The notes beneath the pieces are model-generated. The model was not told the origin of the DNA. It saw only the letters and a program-made list of their open reading frames with translations, and ran no database searches. Below, one piece after another: positions 15,293 to 22,674 of a stretch of 32,046 nucleotides of DNA (positions are counted from its first letter, which is position 1; every line of letters begins with the position of its first letter). Position numbers and translations under genes: made by a program. The stretch comes from an uncultured bacterium. GTDB lineage: Bacteria; Patescibacteriota; Minisyncoccia; Phycocordibacterales; CAIZLB01. The DNA lies in NCBI GenBank assembly GCA_903952785.1, contig CAJBHC010000064.1:1-32046 (forward strand), given 5' to 3'.

Positions 15293-16804
15293 CTAAATGG
15301 CCAAATGATCACTATCGCCCATAAAAATAGTTCTGTTCTCGCTTGTCATGTTTTTCATAAATTTATTGATTCTCTCATCAATCATAATATGACGCCTAAT
15401 CAAAGGAGTTTTCAATATCATACCTTCCAGACTTCTGCATCTACTGAGCGCAACATATGCCTGACCATGAGTGAATGTTCCCCTACCAAAATCAACTATT
15501 ACATTATTGTATGTCTTCCCTTGTCCCTTGTGAATTGTGATTGCCCAAGCAAGTCTAATTGGAAACTGTGCAAATGTTCCAATGACATCCGTATCAACGG
15601 AGTCAAAATCTTTATCATATGAAAATTTAACCATCTCCCAAGTATATTTTGGAACGAGCGCTTCTACGCCATTTTCTAGTCTCACGTAAATTTCTTGTTT
15701 ATATTCATTTATCTTTGTAACAGTTCCAAGATCTCCATTAACCCATCTCCCCTCTTTGTCATTATTGAGCATCATGATTCTAGCGTTCTCCTTAAGAGCC
15801 AAATCTTCATTGGTTGGCAAATTTCTCTCAAACATTCCGCTTTTCTTGCCTTTAAAAATTATTTTATTTGACTCCAACTCATTTAATTTTCCATTATTAA
15901 TTGCATCTGCCATTGCATTGGTTGTAACAAGAAAAATATAATCATTAAATATCGATGGATCAAGGTTTTCATCCATTGGATCTTGATGTCTTTTATTCAA
16001 TAAGTCCAAATGTGAGTCTCTAATATTTCCACTTCTAATTCCTTCCAAAATATCTATGAATTTACTATCATCCTGTCTATAAATTTTATTTAGTTCAATT
16101 AATTTAAAATCCGCATCAATAAAAACTTTTGAATCAAAAAAGTATGGACTTTTATAGTACGATGAAAACATCTCCTCCTCATAACTGGTTACAACTGGTG
16201 GAAGTTGAAATAAATCCCCCACTGCAATAATTTGTACACCTCCAAATGGTAAGTTTTTATTTTTACCATTCAAACGCATGAACATATCAACACAATCAAG
16301 AAGATCTGCTCTAACCATTGAAATCTCATCAATGATTATTGAATCTAGGTTTTTATAAATTGCAGTACTCCCTGTCGCTTTTTTAATTGAAACAGGGCTG
16401 ACGTTTATTCCAAATTTAAAGAATGAATGAATTGTTTGACCTCCAATGTTCACAGCTGAAACTCCAGTTGGAGCAAGAATCACAACTTTCTTTTTTGTAT
16501 TTTCTTTAAAATATTTTAAGAGCGTAGTCTTACCTGTCCCCGCCTTCCCTGTTAAAAAGATATTTTGTGATGTACTCTCCATGGAATTTAGCGCCATGAG
16601 TGTTTCATCACTCAACTCTATTTTTTCACCATTTATATAAAATCCATCTTTTTTAGAAACTCCTCCACCCCCTTCTGCTTCTGCTTTTTCTTTTGCAATT
16701 TTGGCTAAAGTTTTTTTAAAGGTCTCCGTTTTTGAAGGGCCCGCTTTTTTCTTGGCGCCGCCGTCTGTGTATTTTTTAAATTTAGAGTATGAGGAAAATG
16801 CCAT
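15293..16804 (-). CDS. Pif1/RecD-type DNA helicase
   Basis: 503 residues from the ATG at 16804. A Lys/Ala/Gly-rich N-terminal tail (about 1-60) is followed by the helicase core: Walker A LTGKAGTGKTTLL (about 85-97), motif Ia LAPTGVSAVNIGGQTIHSFF, motif II IIIDEISMV, motif III VGDLFQLPPV, and the C-terminal IHKGQGKTYNNVIVDFG and YVALSRCRSLEG (motifs V-VI). These define SF1B helicases of the Pif1 branch, which unwind DNA 5' to 3' and help replication past obstacles. A TGATATAAT box seven bases before the ATG fixes the start and implies a leaderless mRNA. Confidence 0.93.
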   Translation of the reverse strand: MAFSSYSKFKKYTDGGAKKKAGPSKTETFKKTLAKIAKEKAEAEGGGGVSKKDGFYINGEKIELSDETLMALNSMESTSQNIFLTGKAGTGKTTLLKYFKENTKKKVVILAPTGVSAVNIGGQTIHSFFKFGINVSPVSIKKATGSTAIYKNLDSIIIDEISMVRADLLDCVDMFMRLNGKNKNLPFGGVQIIAVGDLFQLPPVVTSYEEEMFSSYYKSPYFFDSKVFIDADFKLIELNKIYRQDDSKFIDILEGIRSGNIRDSHLDLLNKRHQDPMDENLDPSIFNDYIFLVTTNAMADAINNGKLNELESNKIIFKGKKSGMFERNLPTNEDLALKENARIMMLNNDKEGRWVNGDLGTVTKINEYKQEIYVRLENGVEALVPKYTWEMVKFSYDKDFDSVDTDVIGTFAQFPIRLAWAITIHKGQGKTYNNVIVDFGRGTFTHGQAYVALSRCRSLEGMILKTPLIRRHIMIDERINKFMKNMTSENRTIFMGDSDHLAI

Positions 16805-16811
16805 AGCTAGA

Positions 16812-16820
16812 ATTATATCA
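16812..16820 (-). promoter_or_regulatory. Extended -10 promoter of the helicase
   Basis: Minus-strand TGATATAAT, with its TATAAT at 16812-16817, ends seven bases before the ATG at 16804. This matches the leaderless pattern seen at murG, ddl and 27762. Confidence 0.65.
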
Positions 16821-16897
16821 TACCCCACAGAACTCCACTCTTAAAATTATCCAAAATGTGGTTTATAAAATGAAATAATAAAGCAATAAACAAAATG

Positions 16898-16937
16898 GCG
16901 CGCCAATAAGTACTATACCCAGTACTTATTGGCGCGC
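16898..16937 (-). terminator. 17-bp perfect terminator hairpin
   Basis: GCGCGCCAATAAGTACT (16898-16914) is mirrored exactly at 16921-16937 around a six-base loop. On the minus strand it is followed by CATTTTGTTT. It lies about 80 bases after the stop of the gene at 17016. Confidence 0.75.
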
Positions 16938-17015
16938 TGATGAATAACGAGACCTCTACCCCTTCATGGAAATATTGGGATTGGATCTAATTCTCCTGAC
17001 AGATCAGGCATTTCA

Positions 17016-17390
17016 TTAAACACCCTCATCTTCAGGGTCGATGACGGGAGAAAGATCTGCCATCAAGAGTGCTTGAAAGAACTCCGCGTCCGCCTTTTTA
17101 GCCTTCAATTCAATTTCGCTGTGTGTCCATGGGATATTGTGCTCAGTCGCACACAGTTGCAACCTAACAATCGTCTCATGCCCAATTCCAGGGAGAAAAG
17201 AGACCGTGTGTGTTCCAAGCCTAGCCAAGTCTCCTAGGGTCTTCAGCTCAATACCCTGATTTTTTGCATAATTCCTGATTCCCCTTTTTACATTCTTGTT
17301 CAAGCCGAGGCTTCTAATGCTGGGGTCTGATGATGACTGTTTTCGCGGCCCTCGCCCCTTATGTTTCCTGCGGTGCTTATTATGGATCAT
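17016..17390 (-). CDS. Small protein with alpha-CTD-like helix-hairpin-helix fold
   Basis: 124 residues. The N-terminus is very basic (KHRRKHKGRGPRK). Residues about 27-90 resemble the C-terminal domain of RNA polymerase alpha: LGLNKNVKRGIRNYAKN, IELKTLGDLARLGT, FLPGIGHETIVRLQ, with the IGDL-like and G-x-G-x-x-(S/T) positions of the two helix-hairpin-helix turns. That domain binds the minor groove of promoter UP elements and transcription factors. The C-terminal tail is acidic (DPEDEGV). It has a good promoter (TTGACA, 16-base spacer, TACTAT at about 17460-17500). DNA or RNA binding is inferred; a ribosomal or host-unrelated role is possible. Confidence 0.6.
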   Translation of the reverse strand: MIHNKHRRKHKGRGPRKQSSSDPSIRSLGLNKNVKRGIRNYAKNQGIELKTLGDLARLGTHTVSFLPGIGHETIVRLQLCATEHNIPWTHSEIELKAKKADAEFFQALLMADLSPVIDPEDEGV

Positions 17391-17550
17391 TTACTTAGAT
17401 AGTTTCAGTTTTCCAAGAGCTCTTCCTCACACGTCTCGCGCAAGGGTTGCCCAGATAAATAGTAGACTAAAAATAACAGCTGTCAACAAAAAAAGGATAT
17501 AATAAGAAATTTCGTAAATCAAATTCTTTACAAAAACAGAAAACAGAAGA

Positions 17551-17605
17551 CCCCACCAACTCTTGGCAGTAAAGCGGTAAGATTTACTGTTGAGTCGCGG
17601 TGGGG
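17551..17605 (-). terminator. Long branched terminator hairpin
   Basis: CCCCACC (17551-17557) pairs with GGTGGGG (17599-17605), with ACTC/GAGT and CAGTAAA/TTTACTG pairs inside. On the minus strand T-rich sequence (TCTTCTGTTTTC) follows. It lies about 45 bases past the stop of the small gene at 17650. Confidence 0.7.
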
Positions 17606-17649
17606 CGTGGCTTTGAGGCCTTTATCCAAAAAAAACAACCAAATCACTG

Positions 17650-17814
17650 CTAACGTGCCAAAAAAGCACGTTTTGCAAGAAAATCATCTTGACCAGCCGG
17701 AAAGTTTCCCCGCACCGTTCTAATATCCTGTGGTGGTTTTTTTGAAGACTTCGTTTTTCTACGAGTTCCCTTTCGATCTTCTAAATCTTGACTGAAATAC
17801 ATTTTGTTGCTCAT
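17650..17814 (-). CDS. Small basic protein (54 aa)
   Basis: ATG at 17814, stop at 17650. The sequence is rich in Lys/Arg (DRKGTRRKTKSSKKPP) with a C-terminal FLAKRAFLAR helix. AGGA lies 13 bases before the ATG. Upstream on the minus strand lie two good -35 words (TTGACA near 17975 and TTGACT near 17910), and a strong terminator follows. The promoter-ORF-terminator layout is that of the other minus-strand units, which supports a real gene despite its length. No family is recognised; nucleic-acid binding is possible from charge alone. Confidence 0.5.
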   Translation of the reverse strand: MSNKMYFSQDLEDRKGTRRKTKSSKKPPQDIRTVRGNFPAGQDDFLAKRAFLAR

Positions 17815-18030
17815 TGTTTCAATTCCTAGTTTGGTTTGGTTTATTTTATTTCTAAATTAATAACTACACTTTTCAAGATATTTTAATAAATACCCTCAAA
17901 GATGTAGTCAAATAAAAAAATAACCAACATCAAAATGTTCAATTTCATCACAACATTATCACATTGTAAACAACTGTCAACATGTAGGTACAAATTTAAG
18001 TTTCTTTGTCCGTATAACTTCCTAGTGTGG

Positions 18031-18036
18031 TATAAT
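18031..18036 (+). promoter_or_regulatory. Extended -10 promoter before the DUF6159-like gene
   Basis: TGGTATAAT (18028-18036) has the same form as the boxes before murG and ddl, but the codon at the expected start position (18044) is TTA, not ATG. Confidence 0.55.
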
Positions 18037-18157
18037 TAACTTATTAAAACTTAATCAAAATATTATACCTCCACAAGAAATAAAAATAGGAAAATTTAAG
18101 GCCAGCAGAATTATCGTTAAAGAATCATGGAATGTTTTAAAACAAGATAAAGAAATA

Positions 18158-18931
18158 ATGTGGTTCCCTGTTATTTCCACAATTCTTACACTAATAGTAA
18201 TTGGTGCCATGGCTGCTTATTTCTACTTCATGCTACTTGGAGGAAGTTCAACAGAATTTAAGATTGATGAATCAAAAGAAATAAGCAATATAATTATATA
18301 TGGCACAATATTCATTTATTACCTCGTCATATTCTTCATCGTCAATTTCTTTCAATCAGCACTATTTATAATTGTTCAAGGACGTTTCTCTGGCCAGGAT
18401 TTAAATTTTAACGATGGAATACAAAGTGCCGGAAAATATGTTGGTAAAATATTTATATGGTCCCTTATCTCAGCTACGGTTGGTATTATATTAAAAGTAA
18501 TTTCAGATAATTTTAAAATAGTTGGAAGAATTCTATCAAGCATCCTTGGGGCTGCTTGGGAAATACTTACATACTTCAGCCTCCCCGCTCTTGTAATTGG
18601 AAACCTAAACATCAAAGAGTCGTTTAAAGAATCAGCATCTATTATCAAGAAAACTTGGGGCGAAACATTGATTGTAAGTTTTGGAGTAGGATTATTCTTT
18701 GTAGCAGTAGTTGTTTTAGGATTAGTTCTCTCTGTTGCAATAATAATAATAGCACCAACAACTTATGTTGTAGTTTCTGTAGCTGTAATCTTTACAATCT
18801 TCTATATCGCGATGATGCTCCTCGCAACCACACTTAGCTCAATCTTCAAACTCACTCTATTCAATTACGCGAGAACTGGAAATATTCCACAGGGCTTTTC
18901 AGATTATATTGTTAAGGGAGCAATAAAATAA
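18158..18931 (+). CDS. Multi-pass membrane protein, DUF6159-like
   Basis: 257 residues from the first ATG, but the frame is open from 18026 and the codons before 18158 read like real protein (KFKASRIIVKESWNVLKQDK then EIMWFP). That phrase matches the usual N-terminal start of DUF6159-type membrane proteins as I recall it. At least four membrane segments follow (about 1-25, 44-68, 85-110, 165-225), with PALVIGNLNIKESFKES between them. No ATG, GTG or TTG lies between the promoter and 18158; ATT at 18062 or ATA at 18065 are possible starts. The role of the family is unknown. Confidence 0.72.
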   Translation: MWFPVISTILTLIVIGAMAAYFYFMLLGGSSTEFKIDESKEISNIIIYGTIFIYYLVIFFIVNFFQSALFIIVQGRFSGQDLNFNDGIQSAGKYVGKIFIWSLISATVGIILKVISDNFKIVGRILSSILGAAWEILTYFSLPALVIGNLNIKESFKESASIIKKTWGETLIVSFGVGLFFVAVVVLGLVLSVAIIIIAPTTYVVVSVAVIFTIFYIAMMLLATTLSSIFKLTLFNYARTGNIPQGFSDYIVKGAIK

Positions 18932-18981
18932 TAGCCAGCAAGAATTAATTTAGGTTAGAACAATTTTAGAATACTAAAAAA

Positions 18982-19007
18982 TGGCACCAGCAAATACGCG
19001 GGTGCCA
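18982..19007 (-). terminator. Terminator of the lipoprotein gene
   Basis: TGGCACC pairs with GGTGCCA around a 12-base loop and is followed on the minus strand by ATTTTTTAG. Its outer flank (19000-19019) is nearly identical to that of the next unit's terminator. Confidence 0.85.
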
Positions 19008-19058
19008 CTAACAGTTTTGACTGTCGGCAGTTTTACTTAAAGACACGGAAGCGATTCT

Positions 19059-19619
19059 TTATTTCACTTCCACCAATCGAGCCTCGCCCGTCAAGTCATA
19101 AAGGCCGCCACCCATAGCGCTCATGGCCGGGCTAAAGCTGCTTTCTTGAGGGCGAAATGCAAGTGTGCCGTGGTCGATCCGATACGTCTTTCCCGCCTCG
19201 AAATGGCCCTTTACGATGACCCTGTTCAAGGAGTGAATCGCACTAGGTTGCCGAGGCTTGATTAGTTCAGCATCATGCCCCAAAACGCCGATAGTGAAAC
19301 TGACCCCACCGCCGGGATCTTGAAGTTCAGCGTAATCGCATGAAAGGGTGTGAACGCCCGGAGTAAGCAGAACATACTTTTTCTCCACGTCCGTCGAACC
19401 ATCATCATCAATGGTCCTGACGATTGTCACCGTCGAGCCCGCAGCTCCGCCGCCGTCGTCAGTGATCACCTGCAGTCTTGCTGTACCGCCGGAAGAGAAA
19501 CCTTCATCGCCTCCCCCGCTGGGCCCCATTGAGGAGGCACAGCCAGTCAAGATGACCAAGAGTAAAGAGATTGAAGCAATACCGGCAAACATCAGAACTT
19601 TTTTCAATATTGATTTCAT
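19059..19619 (-). CDS. Secreted lipoprotein, 186 aa
   Basis: Basic start MKSILKK, a hydrophobic stretch, then the lipobox LTGC (Cys about residue 27) followed by a Gly/Ser-rich tether (MGPSGGGDEGFSSGG). The remainder is beta-rich: TARLQVITDDGG, GSTVTIVRTIDDDG, LLTPGVHTLSCDYAE, then a section ending in the phrase GHFEAGKTYRIDHG. This resembles carboxypeptidase-regulatory-like or PEGA-type beta folds that decorate surfaces, but no family is secure. The leader carries AGAAAGACAA, shared with two other units. The coding region looks GC-rich. Confidence 0.75.
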   Translation of the reverse strand: MKSILKKVLMFAGIASISLLLVILTGCASSMGPSGGGDEGFSSGGTARLQVITDDGGGAAGSTVTIVRTIDDDGSTDVEKKYVLLTPGVHTLSCDYAELQDPGGGVSFTIGVLGHDAELIKPRQPSAIHSLNRVIVKGHFEAGKTYRIDHGTLAFRPQESSFSPAMSAMGGGLYDLTGEARLVEVK

Positions 19620-19673
19620 GGTAATTTTGTCTTTCTTTTTCGTTTCTATTTTCTACATATACTTTAAAAGAGA

Positions 19674-19708
19674 AGTGGCACCTCCTGGACGAATCCAAGG
19701 GTGCCACT
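19674..19708 (-). terminator. Terminator of the beta-barrel gene
   Basis: AGTGGCACC (19674-19682) pairs perfectly with GGTGCCACT (19700-19708). Minus-strand TCTCTTTT follows. The arms and outer flank match the terminator at 18982. Confidence 0.85.
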
Positions 19709-19750
19709 AATAGTTTTGGTAAATGGTACTTCAGAGTTAGTCGTCCATTG

Positions 19751-20434
19751 CTAGAACGACACCGTAAAACTCAAGGCACCACCGATAGTATCCGGCCCAA
19801 TGAGTGCCGACGCCCGAAGGCCCCAGCTTTCATTGAACTTGTACTGAATGTTCGGACAAACCATCGGAATGCACTTGGTGTCGGAACTCACTTCTTCGTC
19901 TGAGCCCCAGCGGTCCCAACCATGACTTATGAACAGAAACATCGCGCGCCCATCAACTCCTACGGAGAGGCCGGGGACATTGGGGATCTTATAGGAGAAC
20001 CCAACGCCGACATCTGCCGCCGTGCTCAAGGCAGAATAGATAAACGCGCCTTTTTGTTCGGGGCGAGGATCATTCACGTTTTGTTTTTCATCACGGGCGT
20101 TGCCCATCATCCAGTTAGCGCCGGCATTGAAGTTGAAGTTTCCTGACGGCTGCCACAGATAGCGGAAGCCGATGGATCCAAAGTTCAAAAGCTCGTCACT
20201 AAGGTCTGTCTCACCTGCCGATCCGGAACCCAGAAACGAACGGTCATCGGGGTGCGTCGAGTGGGCAGAGGAGGCATCAGAACCTCCGTATTTCAAGCCA
20301 ACCCACCCGACACTGACCTCCCAGTTGTGGTGGGAAGTTGAAGCGAAGTCTTGGGCCGAAGCCGTCGACGAGGCCGTGATCAAGCTGGCGGCACACATGG
20401 CGGCCAGCGTCAGTTTCATCAATTGCGTTTTCAT
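19751..20434 (-). CDS. Outer-membrane beta-barrel-like protein
   Basis: 227 residues with a classic signal peptide (MKTQLMKLTLAAMCAASLIT then ASSTASAQ, cut after AQ). The mature part alternates hydrophobic and polar residues in short strands (WEVSVGWVGLKYGG, LNFGSIGFRYLWQ, NFNFNAGANWMMG, GVGFSYKIPN, SVGVDGRAMFLF, SWGLRASALIG, GGALSFTVSF) and ends in Phe, the usual last residue of barrels inserted by the BAM machinery. About eight strands fit. Two Cys lie in one loop. A barrel of this type needs an outer membrane, which CPR cells are thought to lack, so a foreign origin is likely. Confidence 0.75.
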   Translation of the reverse strand: MKTQLMKLTLAAMCAASLITASSTASAQDFASTSHHNWEVSVGWVGLKYGGSDASSAHSTHPDDRSFLGSGSAGETDLSDELLNFGSIGFRYLWQPSGNFNFNAGANWMMGNARDEKQNVNDPRPEQKGAFIYSALSTAADVGVGFSYKIPNVPGLSVGVDGRAMFLFISHGWDRWGSDEEVSSDTKCIPMVCPNIQYKFNESWGLRASALIGPDTIGGALSFTVSF

Positions 20435-20622
20435 TGTCGTGTCTTGTCTTTCTATGTTATTCAGTTTTCAAGCGACTCGGAGGCCAACACCAGTGTTGTT
20501 ACCCAGCCCAAAAAAAGATTACCATCTGGAATTAGAATCGTCAAATAAATACTCGTCAAAATTCATTAAACAAAATTGGATGTCATTTTCCCCTATCTCT
20601 GCTAATATATTATGTATAGATT

Positions 20623-21552
20623 ATGAAAAAACTAGTTGAAATTATTTTTCTAATATCGATTGTTATTTATGCAATTGCCAATAAAGATTCACTAACAAAC
20701 ACTTGGCAACTTGCGTATCACAAATATTTTCCATGCAGAAGTCCAATCTACTATAGTATTGGAGAATTTGATACTAGATTTGGAATATCAAAAGAACATT
20801 TCATCGAAGACCTTGCGACAGCCGAGAAAATTTGGGAAGACCCTATGGGCAAAGACCTGTTTAAATATTCTTCAAATGGAAATTTGAAAATAAATCTAAT
20901 TTATGATTCTCGTCAACAAACCACAGACGAGTTAAGTAACATGGATTCATCACTTGATAACAGCAGAGGTTCATATGATAGATTGACAGCACAATATAAC
21001 AAAGAGCTTTTGGCACACAATCAGAAAAGTTCAGATTTTGAATCTAGGCTTGCAAATTTTAATGCAAGAAAAGGAAATTACGAAAGAGATGTGGCGATGT
21101 TCAATAGACAAGGCTCGGTAAGTACTGATGTTAAGAATCGCCTAAATACTGAGCGAGATTATTTAAACACAGAATCATCGGCAATAAATCAATTACAGAC
21201 AGAACTGAACAGTGAAATCGCAAAGCTGAATGCGATGGTTGCTGATATAAATCAAAACGCGAATAGTCTAAATGCTGGAGTCAATCAATATAATAGAATT
21301 AGTGAACCTCTATCTGAGGGATTCAATGAAGGACTTTACAGAAGCAATTCTAAGGGTCAAGAAATTGATGTTTATCAATTTAGCGATGATACAAAGCTGG
21401 TTAGAGTTCTCGCTCATGAATTAGGACATGCTCTTTGGCTAGAGCATGTTGATGATGAAGATGCGATTATGCACAGGCTAAACACAAGTGAAAATATGCA
21501 AGCTACAGAAAGTGATTTGGAGGAAGTAAAAACGGTGTGTAAAATTAAATAA
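20623..21552 (+). CDS. Membrane-anchored metzincin-type zinc protease
   Basis: 309 residues. An N-terminal anchor (about 3-19) is followed by the first half of a metallopeptidase fold (YYSIGEFDTRF, IWEDPMGKDLF, INLIYD), then a long Gln/Asn-rich coiled coil (about 105-230), then the zinc site HELGHALWLEH (265-275) with the Met-turn AIMH (Met 283). HExxHxxxxxH plus the Met-turn defines metzincins of the matrixin/astacin type. The coiled coil splits the catalytic domain, an unusual insertion that could act as an arm. An extended -10 (TGCTAATAT) lies close to the ATG. It faces the minus-strand units. Confidence 0.82.
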   Translation: MKKLVEIIFLISIVIYAIANKDSLTNTWQLAYHKYFPCRSPIYYSIGEFDTRFGISKEHFIEDLATAEKIWEDPMGKDLFKYSSNGNLKINLIYDSRQQTTDELSNMDSSLDNSRGSYDRLTAQYNKELLAHNQKSSDFESRLANFNARKGNYERDVAMFNRQGSVSTDVKNRLNTERDYLNTESSAINQLQTELNSEIAKLNAMVADINQNANSLNAGVNQYNRISEPLSEGFNEGLYRSNSKGQEIDVYQFSDDTKLVRVLAHELGHALWLEHVDDEDAIMHRLNTSENMQATESDLEEVKTVCKIK

Positions 21553-21612
21553 TCTGAAATTTATTCAAGAAAGAGTAAATGAGTAAATATAGATATGCGG
21601 TAAAAAAAGAAG

Positions 21613-21654
21613 AACCCGCCAATGAATTGGCAAGCTCTCCAATTCTGACGGGTT
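21613..21654. terminator. Terminator between convergent protease genes
   Basis: AACCCG (21613-21618) pairs with CGGGTT (21649-21654), with CCAAT/ATTGG pairing inside. T-rich flanks occur on the plus side (GGTTTTTAG) and A-rich ones on the other, so it may act both ways. Confidence 0.65.
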
Positions 21655-21709
21655 TGGTTTTTAGATTTTGGTTAAGGTTTACAACCCCATATCGGCGAAA
21701 TCTGTGGAA

Positions 21710-22462
21710 TTATTTCTTGGTTGTTAAACCATCAATTTTTCCATAAATGTTTTGAACAGCATTGACCCAAACTGGATCTTTAGTGTTCCCGTTGGCAATC
21801 TTCCACGCCCTGTACAAGCCGTCCTCGGTTTTAAATAACGGCAAACCGTATATTTCCACCATCGGATCAATAACGTACCGGCAGGTATCATCCCAGGCTC
21901 TTGATTCCTCACTGATATCAATATGATCCGAGGGCGAAGCAATTCTGGCGTGCTCCATTTCGTGCATGAATATCACAATTACATGAGATTGGAATACCTT
22001 GCGCCACTCTGGGTTACCTGAATCCCTGAGCCGTTCAAACGTGTTCATGATTGCAGGAATGTACAACTCCAAACATGCAACTGTACCGTCTGAGCTACAA
22101 CCTTCCGCCGCTTCCACTCCCTTATGAGCCCAGTGATAGTTTGCAACCAGCGTGACATTTACGTTTTTGCCGGTACGCCCAACGACGAGCTTGTTCGAGC
22201 TTTTAAACCGCTCATTGATTTCCACATATGGTAACTCGCCCATGACGAGCTGACTGCGGAGAATCCCGTTAATCTCGGTCATGATAAAATACTCCATGTC
22301 CGATTTAGTAAGCACACGCGGCTTCTGCACTTGGCTGGTTTGGCAAATCTGTTCAGTGACAGTAGGCTTGGATTTCTCACCATTTGCGCCACTAATCAAG
22401 AAACAAACTCCTCCCACCAACGCAAGGATTCCGGTGAGCAAAATAAACAAATTCTTTCTCAT
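21710..22462 (-). CDS. Exported HExxH protein, likely zinc peptidase
   Basis: 250 residues with a signal/anchor segment (about 5-25, LFILLTGILALVGGVCFLIS). HEMEHA (167-172) is an HExxH site; EESRAWDD (about 185-192) offers a third ligand Glu in gluzincin fashion. Cys residues at about 39, 121, 130 and 193 may form disulphides. No specific family is recognised; the sequence after the site (CRYVIDPMVEIYGLPLF) is not familiar. The unit has a promoter with the shared motif, the leader word AGAAAGACAA nine bases from the ATG, and a terminator. The coding region looks GC-richer than the residents. Confidence 0.68.
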   Translation of the reverse strand: MRKNLFILLTGILALVGGVCFLISGANGEKSKPTVTEQICQTSQVQKPRVLTKSDMEYFIMTEINGILRSQLVMGELPYVEINERFKSSNKLVVGRTGKNVNVTLVANYHWAHKGVEAAEGCSSDGTVACLELYIPAIMNTFERLRDSGNPEWRKVFQSHVIVIFMHEMEHARIASPSDHIDISEESRAWDDTCRYVIDPMVEIYGLPLFKTEDGLYRAWKIANGNTKDPVWVNAVQNIYGKIDGLTTKK

Positions 22463-22568
22463 CTTCCTATTGTCTTTCTAATTCTAACGTTGTTCTATAA
22501 TTCTAACTGAATCATTCCGGCTTACGCCTACAAAAAATGATCCAATCTATTTTCAAAAAGCCAAAAAA

Positions 22569-22624
22569 AGAGTATCACGCGGAAGTTGTGTCGTCAACGC
22601 CTGAAACTTGAATTCTAACCTGAA
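22569..22624 (-). promoter_or_regulatory. Promoter with shared upstream motif, unit 21710
   Basis: Minus strand: AGGTTAGAATTCAAG (22608-22622), nine to ten bases, GCG, TTGACG (22592-22597), a 17-base spacer and TACTCT (22569-22574). This is the best match to the motif at 7281-7310. Confidence 0.65.
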
Positions 22625-22674
22625 TCATCTCCTCCCTCAGTTTTACAAACCAAATGTACAAACCAAATGAACGA

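Noticed and set aside
19751-20434. Assembly chimera with a diderm genome
   Set aside because: The GC-richer units alternate with AT-rich genes at several points, so a single false join cannot explain them; a local misassembly is still not fully excluded.
20172-20639. 155-aa plus-strand ORF
   Set aside because: It is antisense to the beta-barrel gene's signal-peptide region; composition is that of a shadow frame.
5039-22624. Integron-type cassette array
   Set aside because: No integron integrase is present and the intergenic palindromes lack the GTTRRRY/RYYYAAC core sites. The units also carry their own promoters, unlike typical integron cassettes.
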